Source: Paenibacillus nanensis (GTDB lineage: Bacteria > Bacillota > Bacilli > Paenibacillales > Paenibacillaceae). From it: a stretch of 64,000 nt of DNA. Shown here one piece after another: positions 38,946 to 48,222 of this stretch (its first letter is position 1; the number at the start of each line of letters is the position of its first letter). The translations under genes and the position numbers were made by a program. The stretch spans positions 682,001 through 746,000 of the forward strand of contig NZ_QXQA01000002.1 of the NCBI RefSeq assembly GCF_003583765.1, read 5' to 3'. The notes under the pieces were generated by a model, which worked only from the letters and a program-made list of their open reading frames with translations, was not told the origin of the DNA and did not search any database.

Positions 38946-40340
38946 TTATTTCTTATAGACTTCATCAATTGCCGCCTGGAAAGGCGTCTTATAAGTCTCG
39001 ATAACCGTGGATACGGATTGGCCTTTGTTAATCTCGTCAGCGAACTCATAATACGGCATGCTTGGGAATGTATTCATATTGTCGAGATAGAATCTGTTCG
39101 TCCCTAATCGAACATTATTGATATCATCTTCGTTCGTAAACATCGACTCGTACCAGCCTTGAAGAGGGAAATCGTAAATCGTTTCGTAATCTTCAATCTT
39201 CTCCCAGATATAGATAAGCTGCTCAGGATTCGGAACCGCTTTCGGAATAACCATAGCCCCTGGATTGGTATCAGGCGTATAGAAGACAGAGCCATTCGGA
39301 CCTTTAGGGAATGGAATAAATCCGATATCGAAATCTTTCATGTCGTTCTTTAAGCCACTAGCCTCGTATACGCCGCTAAAATACAGCAATGTGTTGCCTT
39401 GGCGGAAAAATTGGCTTGGTTCCGTCCAATCGCCGCCCTCGGACGGTCTGGCAAGTTTTTCGGTTGTCAGTCTGGAGATGAAGTTCAAAGCCTCGACGGT
39501 TTTGGGATCATCCAGGTTTTGCTTATCCTCTTTCGTCAAGCTCGCTTCGTTGGAAGCAAGCGCCGCATCCAGAACCCCGGCACCCGCCAATCCCCATGTA
39601 TCAAGCTTTCCGTCGTTATTCGTATCTTTATTAGCCTCTTTAACCACTTGAATGAACGTTTCCCAGTTCCAGTTATCTTCATCAACGTATTCTTGAAGCG
39701 GCTTCAGGCCGAGATTGTTCATCAACGTACGATTGTAGAAAAATCCAGTCGCTCCTCCCGGATACCCGCCAAAACCGTAACCTCTGCCGTTATAGTTCAT
39801 AATTCGATTTGTTACATCCGGGTCGAATACTTTGTCGTTTTTTGTATATTCGTCAACCGGCCACAACAGATCTTGGCTTACTAGCGCAGGAATGGTGTAC
39901 GATCTGCTTACAGCGATGATATCGCCTACCGGTTCTCCGGCAAGGAGCGATGCCGTAACCTTCTTCTGATATTCGGCGCCGTCGATGACGACATATTCGA
40001 CCTCGAAGTTATGTTTTTTCTTCAATGCTTCCAGGTTCTTCTTCCTTTGGATATTATCAGGGTTGTCTTCTCCGATTTCCAAACTCCAGAAGTTTACAAT
40101 TTTAATCACTCTGCCGCCCATATCGAAATCCATCTCCGGCGTTTCCTTGGCATCTCCCTCGGCTTCACCAGTGTCAGTGTTCTCCCCGGAAGCATTCGTC
40201 GCAGCCGGATCATTTGACGGCCCTTCGGTAGCTGCATTGGTGCTTCCCGGATTGTTTCCGCCATTGTTTCCGCTGCTGCAAGCCGCTAAAGAAAAGATCA
40301 ACATCAGACTAACAAGCAGCATAACCAGTTTATTTTTCAT
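38946..40340 (-). CDS. Lipoprotein sugar-binding protein (UgpB/MalE-like)
   Basis: This protein of about 464 residues has a lipoprotein signal with lipobox FSLAAC followed by a Ser/Asn/Gly/Thr-rich linker. The frame opens at 40391, but ATG at 40340 (MKNKLVML) is 6 bases after GGGGG and gives a normal signal peptide. The mature part has two-lobe binding-protein features: FFYNRTLMNNLGLKPLQ, WNWETFIQVVKEAN and NTLLYFSGVYEASGL. It is the first gene of the long operon and is divergent from the AraC gene at 40,731. It is the third binding protein in the window's transport block. Confidence 0.9.
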   Translation of the reverse strand: MKNKLVMLLVSLMLIFSLAACSSGNNGGNNPGSTNAATEGPSNDPAATNASGENTDTGEAEGDAKETPEMDFDMGGRVIKIVNFWSLEIGEDNPDNIQRKKNLEALKKKHNFEVEYVVIDGAEYQKKVTASLLAGEPVGDIIAVSRSYTIPALVSQDLLWPVDEYTKNDKVFDPDVTNRIMNYNGRGYGFGGYPGGATGFFYNRTLMNNLGLKPLQEYVDEDNWNWETFIQVVKEANKDTNNDGKLDTWGLAGAGVLDAALASNEASLTKEDKQNLDDPKTVEALNFISRLTTEKLARPSEGGDWTEPSQFFRQGNTLLYFSGVYEASGLKNDMKDFDIGFIPFPKGPNGSVFYTPDTNPGAMVIPKAVPNPEQLIYIWEKIEDYETIYDFPLQGWYESMFTNEDDINNVRLGTNRFYLDNMNTFPSMPYYEFADEINKGQSVSTVIETYKTPFQAAIDEVYKK

Positions 40341-40391
40341 TTTCATCCCCCTGAAATAAAATGTAATCGCTGTCATTTGAAATCGAACCAA

Positions 40392-40730
40392 TCACGGCTA
40401 TTCCTCATGTGCTGCTATCCTCCCAGCACCACTCACCTCCTGGCCGCTCCAATATCACCGAGTGAGTTGAAAGCGGTGTCAAATTTAATACGCATCGTGC
40501 ATGGGGCGAAATCCACATCGCGTCCCCTCTTGGTCTTTTAAAATCATAGTGTAAAAAAATGATTCAAACCTTCAATTTATAGACATGGGTCTAGCATGAT
40601 TTAGTCATTCGTTAAATAACGATTTTCAATATGTTTTTTAGTACATTTTTGGTTGTATGCTCAGCTATTTCCTACAGCTAAAATATAAATGAAACCGCAT
40701 ACAACTATTACAGAAAAGGGGTATTGTTGG
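40392..40730. other. Divergent intergenic region with promoters and no gene
   Basis: This gap lies between two divergent genes. It is AT-rich from about 40,540 to 40,690. No clear -10/-35 pair with good spacing could be fixed for either direction, although TATGAT occurs on the minus strand near 40,540. The AraC-type product of the + gene would be expected to bind here and control the transport operon; no operator was identified. Confidence 0.5.
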
Positions 40731-41663
40731 ATGTCAAACATGCGAGGAAATGCTGTGAAATCGAAGTCCATGGATCATTTGCCGTCTATGAATAGCGAGA
40801 TTGTGGATAGCGTTTATTTGAGCTGGTTCACAAATGACGAGCACTTCCCGTTTTTTATTCAATATGGCGGGCACGAAGAGGATACCTCCCTCCATAAACA
40901 TGATGACTTTACCGAACTCGTGATTGTCTTGAACGGGAACGCTACCCATATCGTCAATTCTGAAACTTATTTTATAAAGAAGGGGAATGTATTTGTCATT
41001 AACGGCGCTACTCCCCATGCTTACCAAAATCCGCATGAATTTAGAATTTGTAATATTATGTTCCGGTCCGAAATCCTTCGAAGCGCCGGTCCGGATTTAA
41101 GCAGCTCCAACGGCTTTCAGTCCCTTTTTGTTTTGGAGCCGTTTTATCGCAATATTCATTCTTTTCAAAGCGGGCTTAGTTTGTCGATTCCATGTATGGA
41201 ACACGTCTCATCGATAATCGCCGAAATGATCAACGAATATAACGAAAAGCAGCAGGGCTATCAAACCATGCTCAATTCCCGGTTTATGGAACTCGCCGTC
41301 TACTTGTCCAGGCAATATGACAATCAGGAGAATGGAACGGACAGCAACCTGATGCATTTGGCGAATGCGGTCTCCTACATTGAAGACCATTATCTGGAGC
41401 CTCTTACGTTGGAGGAAATCGCTGCCAGATCCAATATTTCGGTTCGGCATCTGAATCGGATCTTCCAATCCTATTATCAGACGACGCCTATCTCATACCT
41501 TCAACGTCTTCGTTTGGAGCGGGCCCGTATGCTGCTCAGGCAAAGCGGGCTCCCTATCACCAAAATTTCATACGAATGCGGATTTAACGACAGCAATTAT
41601 TTCACTCGTAAATTTTCCAAGACTTACGGACTTTCACCCAAGGCATTTAGACTTAGTCAATGA
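40731..41663 (+). CDS. Cupin-AraC family transcriptional regulator
   Basis: The protein has about 310 residues. An N-terminal AraC-type cupin (about 40-140) has HKHDDFTELVIVLNG and GNVFVINGATPHAY as sugar-binding barrel landmarks. The C-terminal double helix-turn-helix (about 205-305) has EPLTLEEIAARSNISVRHLNR and LPITKISYECGFNDSNYFTRKF. The layout resembles RhaS/RhaR-type sugar regulators. The frame opens at 40689 without a ribosome binding site; ATG at 40731 has AAAGGGG 9 bases upstream. It is divergent from the large transport operon and faces the GH3 gene tail-to-tail. It probably controls both; this is inferred from position. Confidence 0.92.
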   Translation: MSNMRGNAVKSKSMDHLPSMNSEIVDSVYLSWFTNDEHFPFFIQYGGHEEDTSLHKHDDFTELVIVLNGNATHIVNSETYFIKKGNVFVINGATPHAYQNPHEFRICNIMFRSEILRSAGPDLSSSNGFQSLFVLEPFYRNIHSFQSGLSLSIPCMEHVSSIIAEMINEYNEKQQGYQTMLNSRFMELAVYLSRQYDNQENGTDSNLMHLANAVSYIEDHYLEPLTLEEIAARSNISVRHLNRIFQSYYQTTPISYLQRLRLERARMLLRQSGLPITKISYECGFNDSNYFTRKFSKTYGLSPKAFRLSQ

Positions 41664-41698
41664 TTGTTATAGACTAGGTATGGGTATCAAATTACGCG

Positions 41699-41746
41699 AG
41701 GGCGCCCCGGTAAATGTCAATCAGACATTACCGGGGCGCTCCTTTT
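41699..41746 (+). terminator. Rho-independent terminator after the cupin-AraC gene
   Basis: GGCGCCCCGGTAAATGTC pairs with GACATTACCGGGGCGCT across a 5-base loop, and CCTTTT follows on the + strand. It sits between two convergent genes. Confidence 0.88.
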
Positions 41747-41804
41747 GGCTAACTGTACTATTTAATTAAAATGCCTGTTCCATAAGACTAGTTTTCAAGT
41801 TTAT

Positions 41805-44726
41805 TTATGCTTTGTCGGCCATCATTCGGAACCATGAGAGAGATACTGGACCATCCAGGATTAAGTATACGTCTCGCCTTCCGGTAGCGCCTGTCAGCCC
41901 GCAAGTAAAGCTCCGCCAGTCCTTTTCTCCGCCAGCCGGAATCTTGCACTTGCCTGCGATTGGACCTTCCGGTCCATTCAAGCGAACCTCAACCACAGCA
42001 TCCTTATTGGCGGCTGCCCGCAGCTCGAACGCGGAGATCCTTGTACCCAGCTCTGCATCATGGAATGCAAGCCAGCCCTTATCGCCGTTCACGGCTATGG
42101 CGCTTCCGCCTTCGTTGCATTCACAGAGATGAATGCCTTGATACGTATCGTAGTTTGCCGCCAGCGTCACTCTCTCAAGATCTCGCGGCGGAATCGTCTC
42201 CCCGACGACTGTAAGGCTGCCTTCAAGCCGCAAATCGGCGGAAGAAGCGCCGAGCATGACGGTATATGTTCCGCTTTCTATGCAGAATCGCTCGCGCGTC
42301 ACATCCCAGATGGCCAGAGATTCGAGCTTCAGCTGGAACGTCACCTCCGCAGTCTCGCCCGGAGCCAGCGCGATGCGTTTGAAGTCCGCCAGCTGAAGGC
42401 GCGGGCGCTTGACGCGGGATTTGTCTGCGCGAGCATAAAGCTGCACAACCTCTTCGCCTTGTCGCTCGCTTATGTTCGTCACGCGGCATGAAACTTGAAC
42501 TGCCGCGTCTGTCCCGGCCTCAGCGCGGTTCGGCGACAGCTGCAAGCCTTCATAGCGGAATTCGCTATACGAAAGGCCGTGACCGAACGGATACAGCGGT
42601 TCGCCCTCGAAATATTGATACGTTCGTCCGCCGCGGATGATGTCGTAGTCCATGAATGGCGGCAGCTGGTCGACGGACTTGTACCACGTCATGTTCACTC
42701 GGCCTGCAGGATTGACGTGACCGAAAAGCACGTCCGCCACAGCATGGCCGAGCTCCTGGCCTGCATGGGACGTGTAGATAATCGCCTTCGCCTTCTCCTG
42801 TAAAGCGTTCAAGGCGAATGGGTAACTGCCGACGACTACAACAATCGTGTTCGGATTCTCCTCAATTACCGCAAGCGCAAGCTTTTCCTGCGATTCCGCC
42901 AGCGCGATGTCGGGCCGATCCATCGTTTCCTTGCCGTTGATCAGCGGATGATTGCCGACAACTACGATCGCCGCATCGGCGCCGCGGGCCGATTCGACGG
43001 CCTCGTCCACGCCGCTCGATACGCGTTCAAACTCGAAAATGTCGGCATGCGTTCCCGCAACCGAACTCGCCACCTCCGCTGCGCCTCCGACGTTAATGTC
43101 GTTTGCGGTTTCAGCCGCCAGACCGTCACCGACAAGCAGTACACCCGTCTCGTCATCAACCGTTACAGGCGTTCCGTTCCAGGTCGAGGCGGTTACGAGT
43201 GAATGGTCCTGATCTACAGAGCGGATCTGGAACGCTTCCTTCGTAAACCACTCCCAAATCCGATGGGCCGACGCTTGCAAATTTTTGTCGTCCGTTGTTA
43301 CATAGAGGCTGTTGCGCAAAGCAAATAAGGTATGGCTGCCACAGCCCCAGTCCGTTATCTCAAATACATCCCCATCTTCCGATCTCTCCGCGCGAGCGGC
43401 CAGAGGAGCCTTTGAATCGCCGCTTAGCCGGACATACCGCCCGCTGCGTGCAGCCCTAATACGCACGCGATCGTTGCCTGCGGAGTACGGCACCTCGACG
43501 CCTGTCCCCTCTGCAGCCAATCTCTCGCTGATTCCCTGCAATGGAGTAACCGCATAAGGTAATGTGCCGCTGTACCAATCACGATATACGACATCGGCAA
43601 GCGGGCCGATGACGGCAACCTTGCTCAGCTTGTCCGCCTGCAGCGGCAGCGTCTGCCCTTCGTTCTTGAGCAGCACGACGGCTTTCTGCACCGCCTCCCT
43701 TGCGAGCTCCGCGTGCTTCGGATGGAGGATCGCCGATTCGTCGATCGCGGCATACGGATTTCGCTCCGGCGGGTTGAACTCGCCGAGCCGGAAACGAACG
43801 CGAAACGTGTTCCGAAGAGCGGTATCCAGATCATTTTCTGTCAACAGCCCGTCCTTCAACGCTTCGCGGATCGCTTCCGTCACTACTGCCGCTTCGTCCG
43901 TAATACTGTCGATTCCGCCTTCCCGGATCGACCTGGCAACCGCCTCCTTCATCGTCTCTACGTAACGATGATCCCGCACCGTGCCTGATACGTCGAACGC
44001 ATCGCTTACGACAAAGCCGTTCATTCCCCATTCGCGTTTCACGATGTCGATCACGAGCGGACTGAGGTTCGCCGGCACTCCGTTGATCGCATTGTATGCC
44101 GTCATCATCGACTGGGCCCCGCCTTCCTTGAACGGGATCTCGAACGCCTTCAAGTAATATTCGCGCAGATTTCGCGGATCAAGGCTTACAGATGTATCGC
44201 CTCTTCCCGCTTCATTGTTGTTGCCGATAAAATGCTTCAGCGTGGCAGCGGCCTTCAAGTAGAAAGGATGGTCCCCTTGAATGCCTTGCGTAAGAGCAGC
44301 GGCCAGTTTGCCGGCCAAAACCGGATCCTCGCCATACGCCTCTTCCGTCCGGCCCCACCGAGGGTCCCGCTCCAAATCGACCGTCGGCGCCCACAGCGTC
44401 AAGCCGTTAAAATTCGGATTCTGCTTGTAAAAGCCGCGAGCTTCGTCCCCAATAGCGCTGCCGATTCGCTTAAGCAACTCGCTATCCCATGTACAAGCAA
44501 GACCGATCGGCTGAGGATAACTGGTCGCTTCACCAAGCCAGGCCATGCCATGTGCCGCCTCCGTGCCATGCTTGTACGCCTGTATGCCCAGACGCTCTAT
44601 TGCAATTTGGTACTGCGGCATAAGCCCGATCTTCTCATCCAGTGTCAGTTGGGAGATCAAGTCGTTCACGCGGTCCTCGAGAGGCGCATTGAAATCCCAA
44701 TAAAGGCAGTTCTTTTCGGCTGTCAT
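41805..44726 (-). CDS. GH3-family beta-glycosidase with internal insert and C-terminal CBM6-like domain
   Basis: The 973-residue protein has a GH3 N-terminal barrel (about 15-310) with APTVDLERDPRWGRTEEAYGEDP, KHFIGNNNEAGR and the nucleophile region GFVVSDAFD. The more common motif has SDW; here Ala follows the likely nucleophile Asp. The GH3 C-terminal domain starts near LAREAVQKAVVLLKNEG and is interrupted by a beta-rich insert (about 410-555, IRAARSGRYVRLSG onward). It resumes at DAAIVVVGNHPLINGKETMDRP and is followed by an FN3-like domain (about 720-830) and a CBM6-like domain (about 850-970). No signal peptide is seen, so it likely acts in the cytoplasm. It could be a beta-xylosidase or beta-glucosidase. 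Confidence 0.9.
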   Translation of the reverse strand: MTAEKNCLYWDFNAPLEDRVNDLISQLTLDEKIGLMPQYQIAIERLGIQAYKHGTEAAHGMAWLGEATSYPQPIGLACTWDSELLKRIGSAIGDEARGFYKQNPNFNGLTLWAPTVDLERDPRWGRTEEAYGEDPVLAGKLAAALTQGIQGDHPFYLKAAATLKHFIGNNNEAGRGDTSVSLDPRNLREYYLKAFEIPFKEGGAQSMMTAYNAINGVPANLSPLVIDIVKREWGMNGFVVSDAFDVSGTVRDHRYVETMKEAVARSIREGGIDSITDEAAVVTEAIREALKDGLLTENDLDTALRNTFRVRFRLGEFNPPERNPYAAIDESAILHPKHAELAREAVQKAVVLLKNEGQTLPLQADKLSKVAVIGPLADVVYRDWYSGTLPYAVTPLQGISERLAAEGTGVEVPYSAGNDRVRIRAARSGRYVRLSGDSKAPLAARAERSEDGDVFEITDWGCGSHTLFALRNSLYVTTDDKNLQASAHRIWEWFTKEAFQIRSVDQDHSLVTASTWNGTPVTVDDETGVLLVGDGLAAETANDINVGGAAEVASSVAGTHADIFEFERVSSGVDEAVESARGADAAIVVVGNHPLINGKETMDRPDIALAESQEKLALAVIEENPNTIVVVVGSYPFALNALQEKAKAIIYTSHAGQELGHAVADVLFGHVNPAGRVNMTWYKSVDQLPPFMDYDIIRGGRTYQYFEGEPLYPFGHGLSYSEFRYEGLQLSPNRAEAGTDAAVQVSCRVTNISERQGEEVVQLYARADKSRVKRPRLQLADFKRIALAPGETAEVTFQLKLESLAIWDVTRERFCIESGTYTVMLGASSADLRLEGSLTVVGETIPPRDLERVTLAANYDTYQGIHLCECNEGGSAIAVNGDKGWLAFHDAELGTRISAFELRAAANKDAVVEVRLNGPEGPIAGKCKIPAGGEKDWRSFTCGLTGATGRRDVYLILDGPVSLSWFRMMADKA

Positions 44727-45365
44727 TTTTTCACGCTCCTCTGAAATCCTTCGTTGATTGGAGGTGAATGCCGTTAACCGTCACATTCAAATGCGTGATG
44801 TGTGACTTCTACTTCAAGCATTCATATTTCATTGTAAATCAAGAGCGATAAGAATACCTCGATTTTCCGGTCTAATAATAGCATTATATAGACAAATCAA
44901 ATCGAGAACTCTGTGCCCTACAGCGCTTACCGCAAGATCCGCCAGCAATAAAGTGAATCTCCGCCACAAAAAGCCTTAGCAGCCTCAATATTAGGAATTA
45001 ACCACTATCAAAAAAAAAAGCGTTCCGAGCTGTTAAGCTCAGAACGCATTAGAGGTCTTATCATTATAATGCTCTTAATTATTTCATATATGCTTTGGCC
45101 CCCCGATGGTCCCGATTGGGTTCAATTCCTCTACATATGGAATCAGGACGAACGGGACACTGCAGACGAGCAGCACTCGAGCGCATGGAGTTACTGCTGC
45201 AGGTTGAACTCGTTCGTATCACTCCGTGACAAAGCGTAACCGCCCAGTCATACGACGACGATTCTGCCGACAATGGACGGCTCCAGGAGGAAGCAACGTT
45301 CGAAATAACGCCGATCGCCGCTGCGTACAAGGGCTCGTCATCCGACATTGTGTGCGCCCTCGCGA
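44727..45365. other. Long intergenic gap, one terminator, possible decayed coding remnant
   Basis: This 639-base gap holds the ribosome binding site of the GH3 gene near its left edge and the terminator at 45,010-45,047. Sequence 45,090-45,365 is more GC-rich than the dus gene next to it. On the + strand it has two short frames (ending QVELVRITP and CALAIN) joined by a single stop, which may be a decayed gene. No family could be recognised, and no promoter was identified. Confidence 0.4.
45010..45047 (-). terminator. Strong Rho-independent terminator downstream of the dus gene
   Basis: GCGTTCCGAGCT pairs with AGCTCAGAACGC over a GTTA loop; one base pair is mismatched. The minus strand ends in ten T residues. 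The nearest minus-strand gene is the dus gene ending 320 bases upstream. Confidence 0.9.
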
Positions 45366-46349
45366 TTAATTAACATTATCATTAGTAAAGTGTTGTAGCA
45401 CTTGACGTACTTCATCAGTTGACTTCGTTTGCATGAGCTCATTCTTCAACTCATCTGCCTTATCAAATCCATTAATATAAATCTTGAAAAAACGAAGTAA
45501 ATGAACAAATGGTCTCGGTTCTAATTCTGTTGCATATTTATCATATAAATCAATATGGTAGGTTAATAACTCCATTTTTTCGTCTCTGCTATGCGCTCTA
45601 GGTGTTTTTTCAAAAGCAAATGGATCTTTAAATATACCTCTACCGATCATAATTCCATCAATTCCATATTGTTCTGCCAACATTAATCCTGTTCTTCGAT
45701 CAGCTATGTCTCCATTAATCGTTAATAGTGTGTGCGGTGCAATCTCATCACGTAGCTGTTTAATTTCAGGAATAAGCTCCCAATGAGCAGCCACCTTACT
45801 CATTTCTTTCTTGGTTCGTAGATGAATAGAAAGATTTGCGATATCTTGTCGCAATAGATGCGATAACCACTCACGCCACTCATCAACATGTGTATAGCCA
45901 AGTCTAGTTTTTACGCTTACAGGTAATCCACCTGCTTTAGTTGCTTGTATAATATCTGCTGCAAGCTTAGGTTGCAGGATAAGTCCGCTACCCTTAGCTT
46001 TAGCTGCGACGTTATGAGCAGGACAGCCCATATTAATATCAATGCCTTTAAATCCAAGCTTAGCCAAACCTATGCTCATTTCCCTATGATAATCAGGGTT
46101 ATTCCCCCAAATATGCGCAACCATAGGCTGTTCATCTTCTGTAAAGTATAATCTCCCACGTTCACTATATATAGCATCTGGATTACAGTAACCTTCAGTA
46201 CTTGTAAACTCGGTGAAAAAAACATCAGGTCTACCCGCTTTACTCACAACATGACGAAACACGACATTCGTTACATCTTCCATAGGAGCAAGCACAAAAA
46301 ACGGTTTAGGTAATTCCTTCCAAAAATTTTCAATCAACTTTAATTCCAT
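45366..46349 (-). CDS. tRNA-dihydrouridine synthase family protein
   Basis: The protein has about 327 residues. The FMN-binding TIM-barrel start is [16 protein letters not shown], the active-site region is [16 protein letters not shown] with the catalytic Cys near residue 108, [13 protein letters not shown] is the phosphate-binding strand, and [15 protein letters not shown] is the standard Dus C-terminal barrel motif. It reduces specific uridines in tRNA using NADPH and FMN. The frame opens at 46460, but ATG at 46349 (MELKLIENF) starts the conserved part; the ribosome binding site is not decisive. The gene is clearly more AT-rich than all its neighbours, which suggests transfer. It sits next to the broken sigK copy. 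Confidence 0.92.
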   Translation of the reverse strand: MELKLIENFWKELPKPFFVLAPMEDVTNVVFRHVVSKAGRPDVFFTEFTSTEGYCNPDAIYSERGRLYFTEDEQPMVAHIWGNNPDYHREMSIGLAKLGFKGIDINMGCPAHNVAAKAKGSGLILQPKLAADIIQATKAGGLPVSVKTRLGYTHVDEWREWLSHLLRQDIANLSIHLRTKKEMSKVAAHWELIPEIKQLRDEIAPHTLLTINGDIADRRTGLMLAEQYGIDGIMIGRGIFKDPFAFEKTPRAHSRDEKMELLTYHIDLYDKYATELEPRPFVHLLRFFKIYINGFDKADELKNELMQTKSTDEVRQVLQHFTNDNVN

Positions 46350-46504
46350 TCCTCTCATCAGCATACGATAACCGCTAAAACAAACAACATTATAACATAT
46401 TTTCATCATGCAATTATTAAGCTTGCCTGCAGCCAATGGCCTGAGCACAATACTATTCATCAGCCAACCAAGACACTCTCAACATGTGTCTAGTATGTAA
46501 CATG

Positions 46505-46545
46505 AAAAAACCAAACGACATCTCTGCCGTTTGGTTTCATTTTTT
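46505..46545. terminator. Bidirectional terminator-like hairpin between the sigK copy and dus
   Basis: AAACCAAACG (46508-46517) pairs with CGTTTGGTTT (46528-46537). Runs of A precede and T follow the stem, so both strands end in a T tract. Confidence 0.8.
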
Positions 46546-46603
46546 GAAGTTACAGCAAATGGTACATCTATTACTAACGGTATTCTGTGCGCTGGGGCTA
46601 TTA

Positions 46604-47112
46604 TCACTTCTTCGACTTATAAAACTCATGATACAACTTCATGAGCGCTCTCTTCTCAATCCTTGAAACATAGCTCCTGCTAATCCTCAATTCCTTCGCA
46701 ATCTCCCGCTGCGTCCGCTCATCCCCGCCATGCACCAGCCCGAAGCGCCCTATCACAACTTCCTTCTCGCGGTCATCCAGTATGTCCAAGTTCTTATAAA
46801 TCGCTCTTCTCGATCTTGAGCTGCACCTTATCCGCAACATCGTCGGACTCGGTCCCGAGGATGTCGATCAGCGTGATCTCGTTCCCCTCTTTATCCGTGC
46901 CGATCGGATCGTGCAAGGATACGTCCTTGCGCGTCTTCTTCAAGCTCCGAAGATGCATAAGTATTTCGTTTTCGATACAACGGGCTGCGAAGGTCGCGAG
47001 TTTCGTGCCTTTGCCCGTTTGGAAGCTTTCGATGGCTTTGATCAAGCCGATGGTGCCGATGGAGATCAAATCCTCGAGATCTTCCCCAGTGTTATCGAAT
47101 TTTTTGACGTTG
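46604..47112 (-). pseudogene. Broken second copy of the 3' two-thirds of sigK
   Basis: This stretch reads the same protein as the intact sigK (58,642-59,340) from [16 protein letters not shown] to the stop codon. A 2-base deletion (AAATC-GCTC here, AAATCTTGCTC in the intact gene, near 46,800) shifts the frame after KVQLKIEK. Base differences elsewhere are mostly third-position changes, so this is a related allele rather than a fresh copy. Homology ends sharply on the 5' side at GTTATCGAATTTTTTGACG (47091-47109) and on the other side at the stop codon. The first 64 codons are missing. It looks like the displaced original 3' end of sigK after an element inserted in the gene. Ribosome binding site and promoter are absent. 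Confidence 0.88.
47091..47109. repeat. Putative att-like 19-bp direct repeat, distal copy
   Basis: GTTATCGAATTTTTTGACG is identical at 59131-59149, inside sigK codons about 64-70. Sequence similarity between the two sigK copies stops right after this block. It would be the crossover core if the intervening 12 kb is an integrated element. Confidence 0.55.
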
Positions 47113-47265
47113 TGGATACGACCCGATGTCAACTTAACTTTTTTAACGGTCCAACCGGGTAGTGTTAATATTAACATACGACTCCATTAAACGAACTAAA
47201 ATCATGCCACTTGTTCAACCATTTCTGCTATCTGCCCCATACCCTAGCAGCAATCAGGATTTCAC

Positions 47266-48213
47266 CTAATGAAGCTTGGGTAATCTCAGCAACAGGCGAT
47301 TCAATTCCTCGCGTTCCTCCGCGCTCAATTGGCTCAAACGAATGACAGCTTGTTGATTGTTACTGTACGTAATGGTAACCGCCGTAACGTTTTTCTCCGA
47401 TTGTTGTTCTCCTGTAATCTTTTCTAGGCGTGTTGTCTGTTCCAAATCATACTCACGTTCTATTTCTCTGATGTATTCCTCCGCAGTACTGCTCGCTTCC
47501 GATGTTTTGCCAACTGCCAGGCTCGCAGAAGCCGCCTCTGGCACAAGCGCTTCCTCGCTCCCTTGGTAGAATGACTTATATTTTTCTATGCATTTGCTGA
47601 AATAGAGCTCATATATCTTAACGATGTGATCGCTGCTTTGCTGGATCAGACCGCCGTACTTGCTTAAATAATTTTCTATTACTCTGGTACTGCCGATCTG
47701 TTGAAACATTTTTTCCAGGCGCGCCAAGGAGCGATCCCAGTTCCAGACTTCAGGATGAAACTCCATACGAATGCCGCGGATCGTAAAATCAAGGTCCGTG
47801 CCTTGTAGCGGAAAATTAATCGTTTTATTGATCAGAATTAGTACCTTATTTCGAAAGTCCTCCAATGTATGATGAGTGGCGAACACCGCTCTCATTTTGG
47901 GGCCATACACCTGCAGCTCCTGGTTTAATCGGAGAGAAAGCTGGTAAATCTTTGATTTAGCCTTTTCCCTCTCGCCGAGCTGATTCAGATTGAACTCGCC
48001 CAATTGGGGCTTGGGACCGAAGGAAGCGAGTAGAGAGGCATTCACAATCCTTCCTTCCAGCCGAAGCATTTCTTGCAGCTCGCCGTGGAAGGTATCGGTG
48101 TATAATTCCAGCTTTCGAATGACCATATTGATGCTTTGCGGGTTGTTCAAGATCGTCTGCTTCTGCTTTTTCAAAAAAGTCGAGACATTCTCGGAGATCA
48201 TTTTGAAATCCAT
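47266..48213 (-). CDS. Uncharacterised helical protein, last gene of the dynamin-HerA operon
   Basis: The product has about 315 residues and I do not recognise its family. It is mostly alpha-helical, with many charged residues and no signal peptide or membrane segment. A Glu/Ala/Ser-rich linker lies at about 225-255, and the C-terminal part has TITYSNNQQAVIRLSQLSAEEREELNRLLL. GTG at 48222 is an alternative start; ATG at 48213 has AGGTG 6 bases before it. It begins 1-10 bases from the previous stop, so it belongs to the operon. A structural or adaptor role with the HerA ATPase or dynamins is possible but unsupported by motif. Confidence 0.72.
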   Translation of the reverse strand: MDFKMISENVSTFLKKQKQTILNNPQSINMVIRKLELYTDTFHGELQEMLRLEGRIVNASLLASFGPKPQLGEFNLNQLGEREKAKSKIYQLSLRLNQELQVYGPKMRAVFATHHTLEDFRNKVLILINKTINFPLQGTDLDFTIRGIRMEFHPEVWNWDRSLARLEKMFQQIGSTRVIENYLSKYGGLIQQSSDHIVKIYELYFSKCIEKYKSFYQGSEEALVPEAASASLAVGKTSEASSTAEEYIREIEREYDLEQTTRLEKITGEQQSEKNVTAVTITYSNNQQAVIRLSQLSAEEREELNRLLLRLPKLH

Positions 48214-48222
48214 GTTCCGCAC

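Noticed and set aside
45079-45348. Minus-strand 89-codon open frame
   Set aside because: Composition is Ser/Arg-rich and unlike the other proteins; no ribosome binding site; more likely a chance frame in an intergenic or decayed region.
46484-46666. Small + strand gene next to dus
   Set aside because: The frame is made of the bidirectional hairpin and the antisense of the sigK copy's 3' end.
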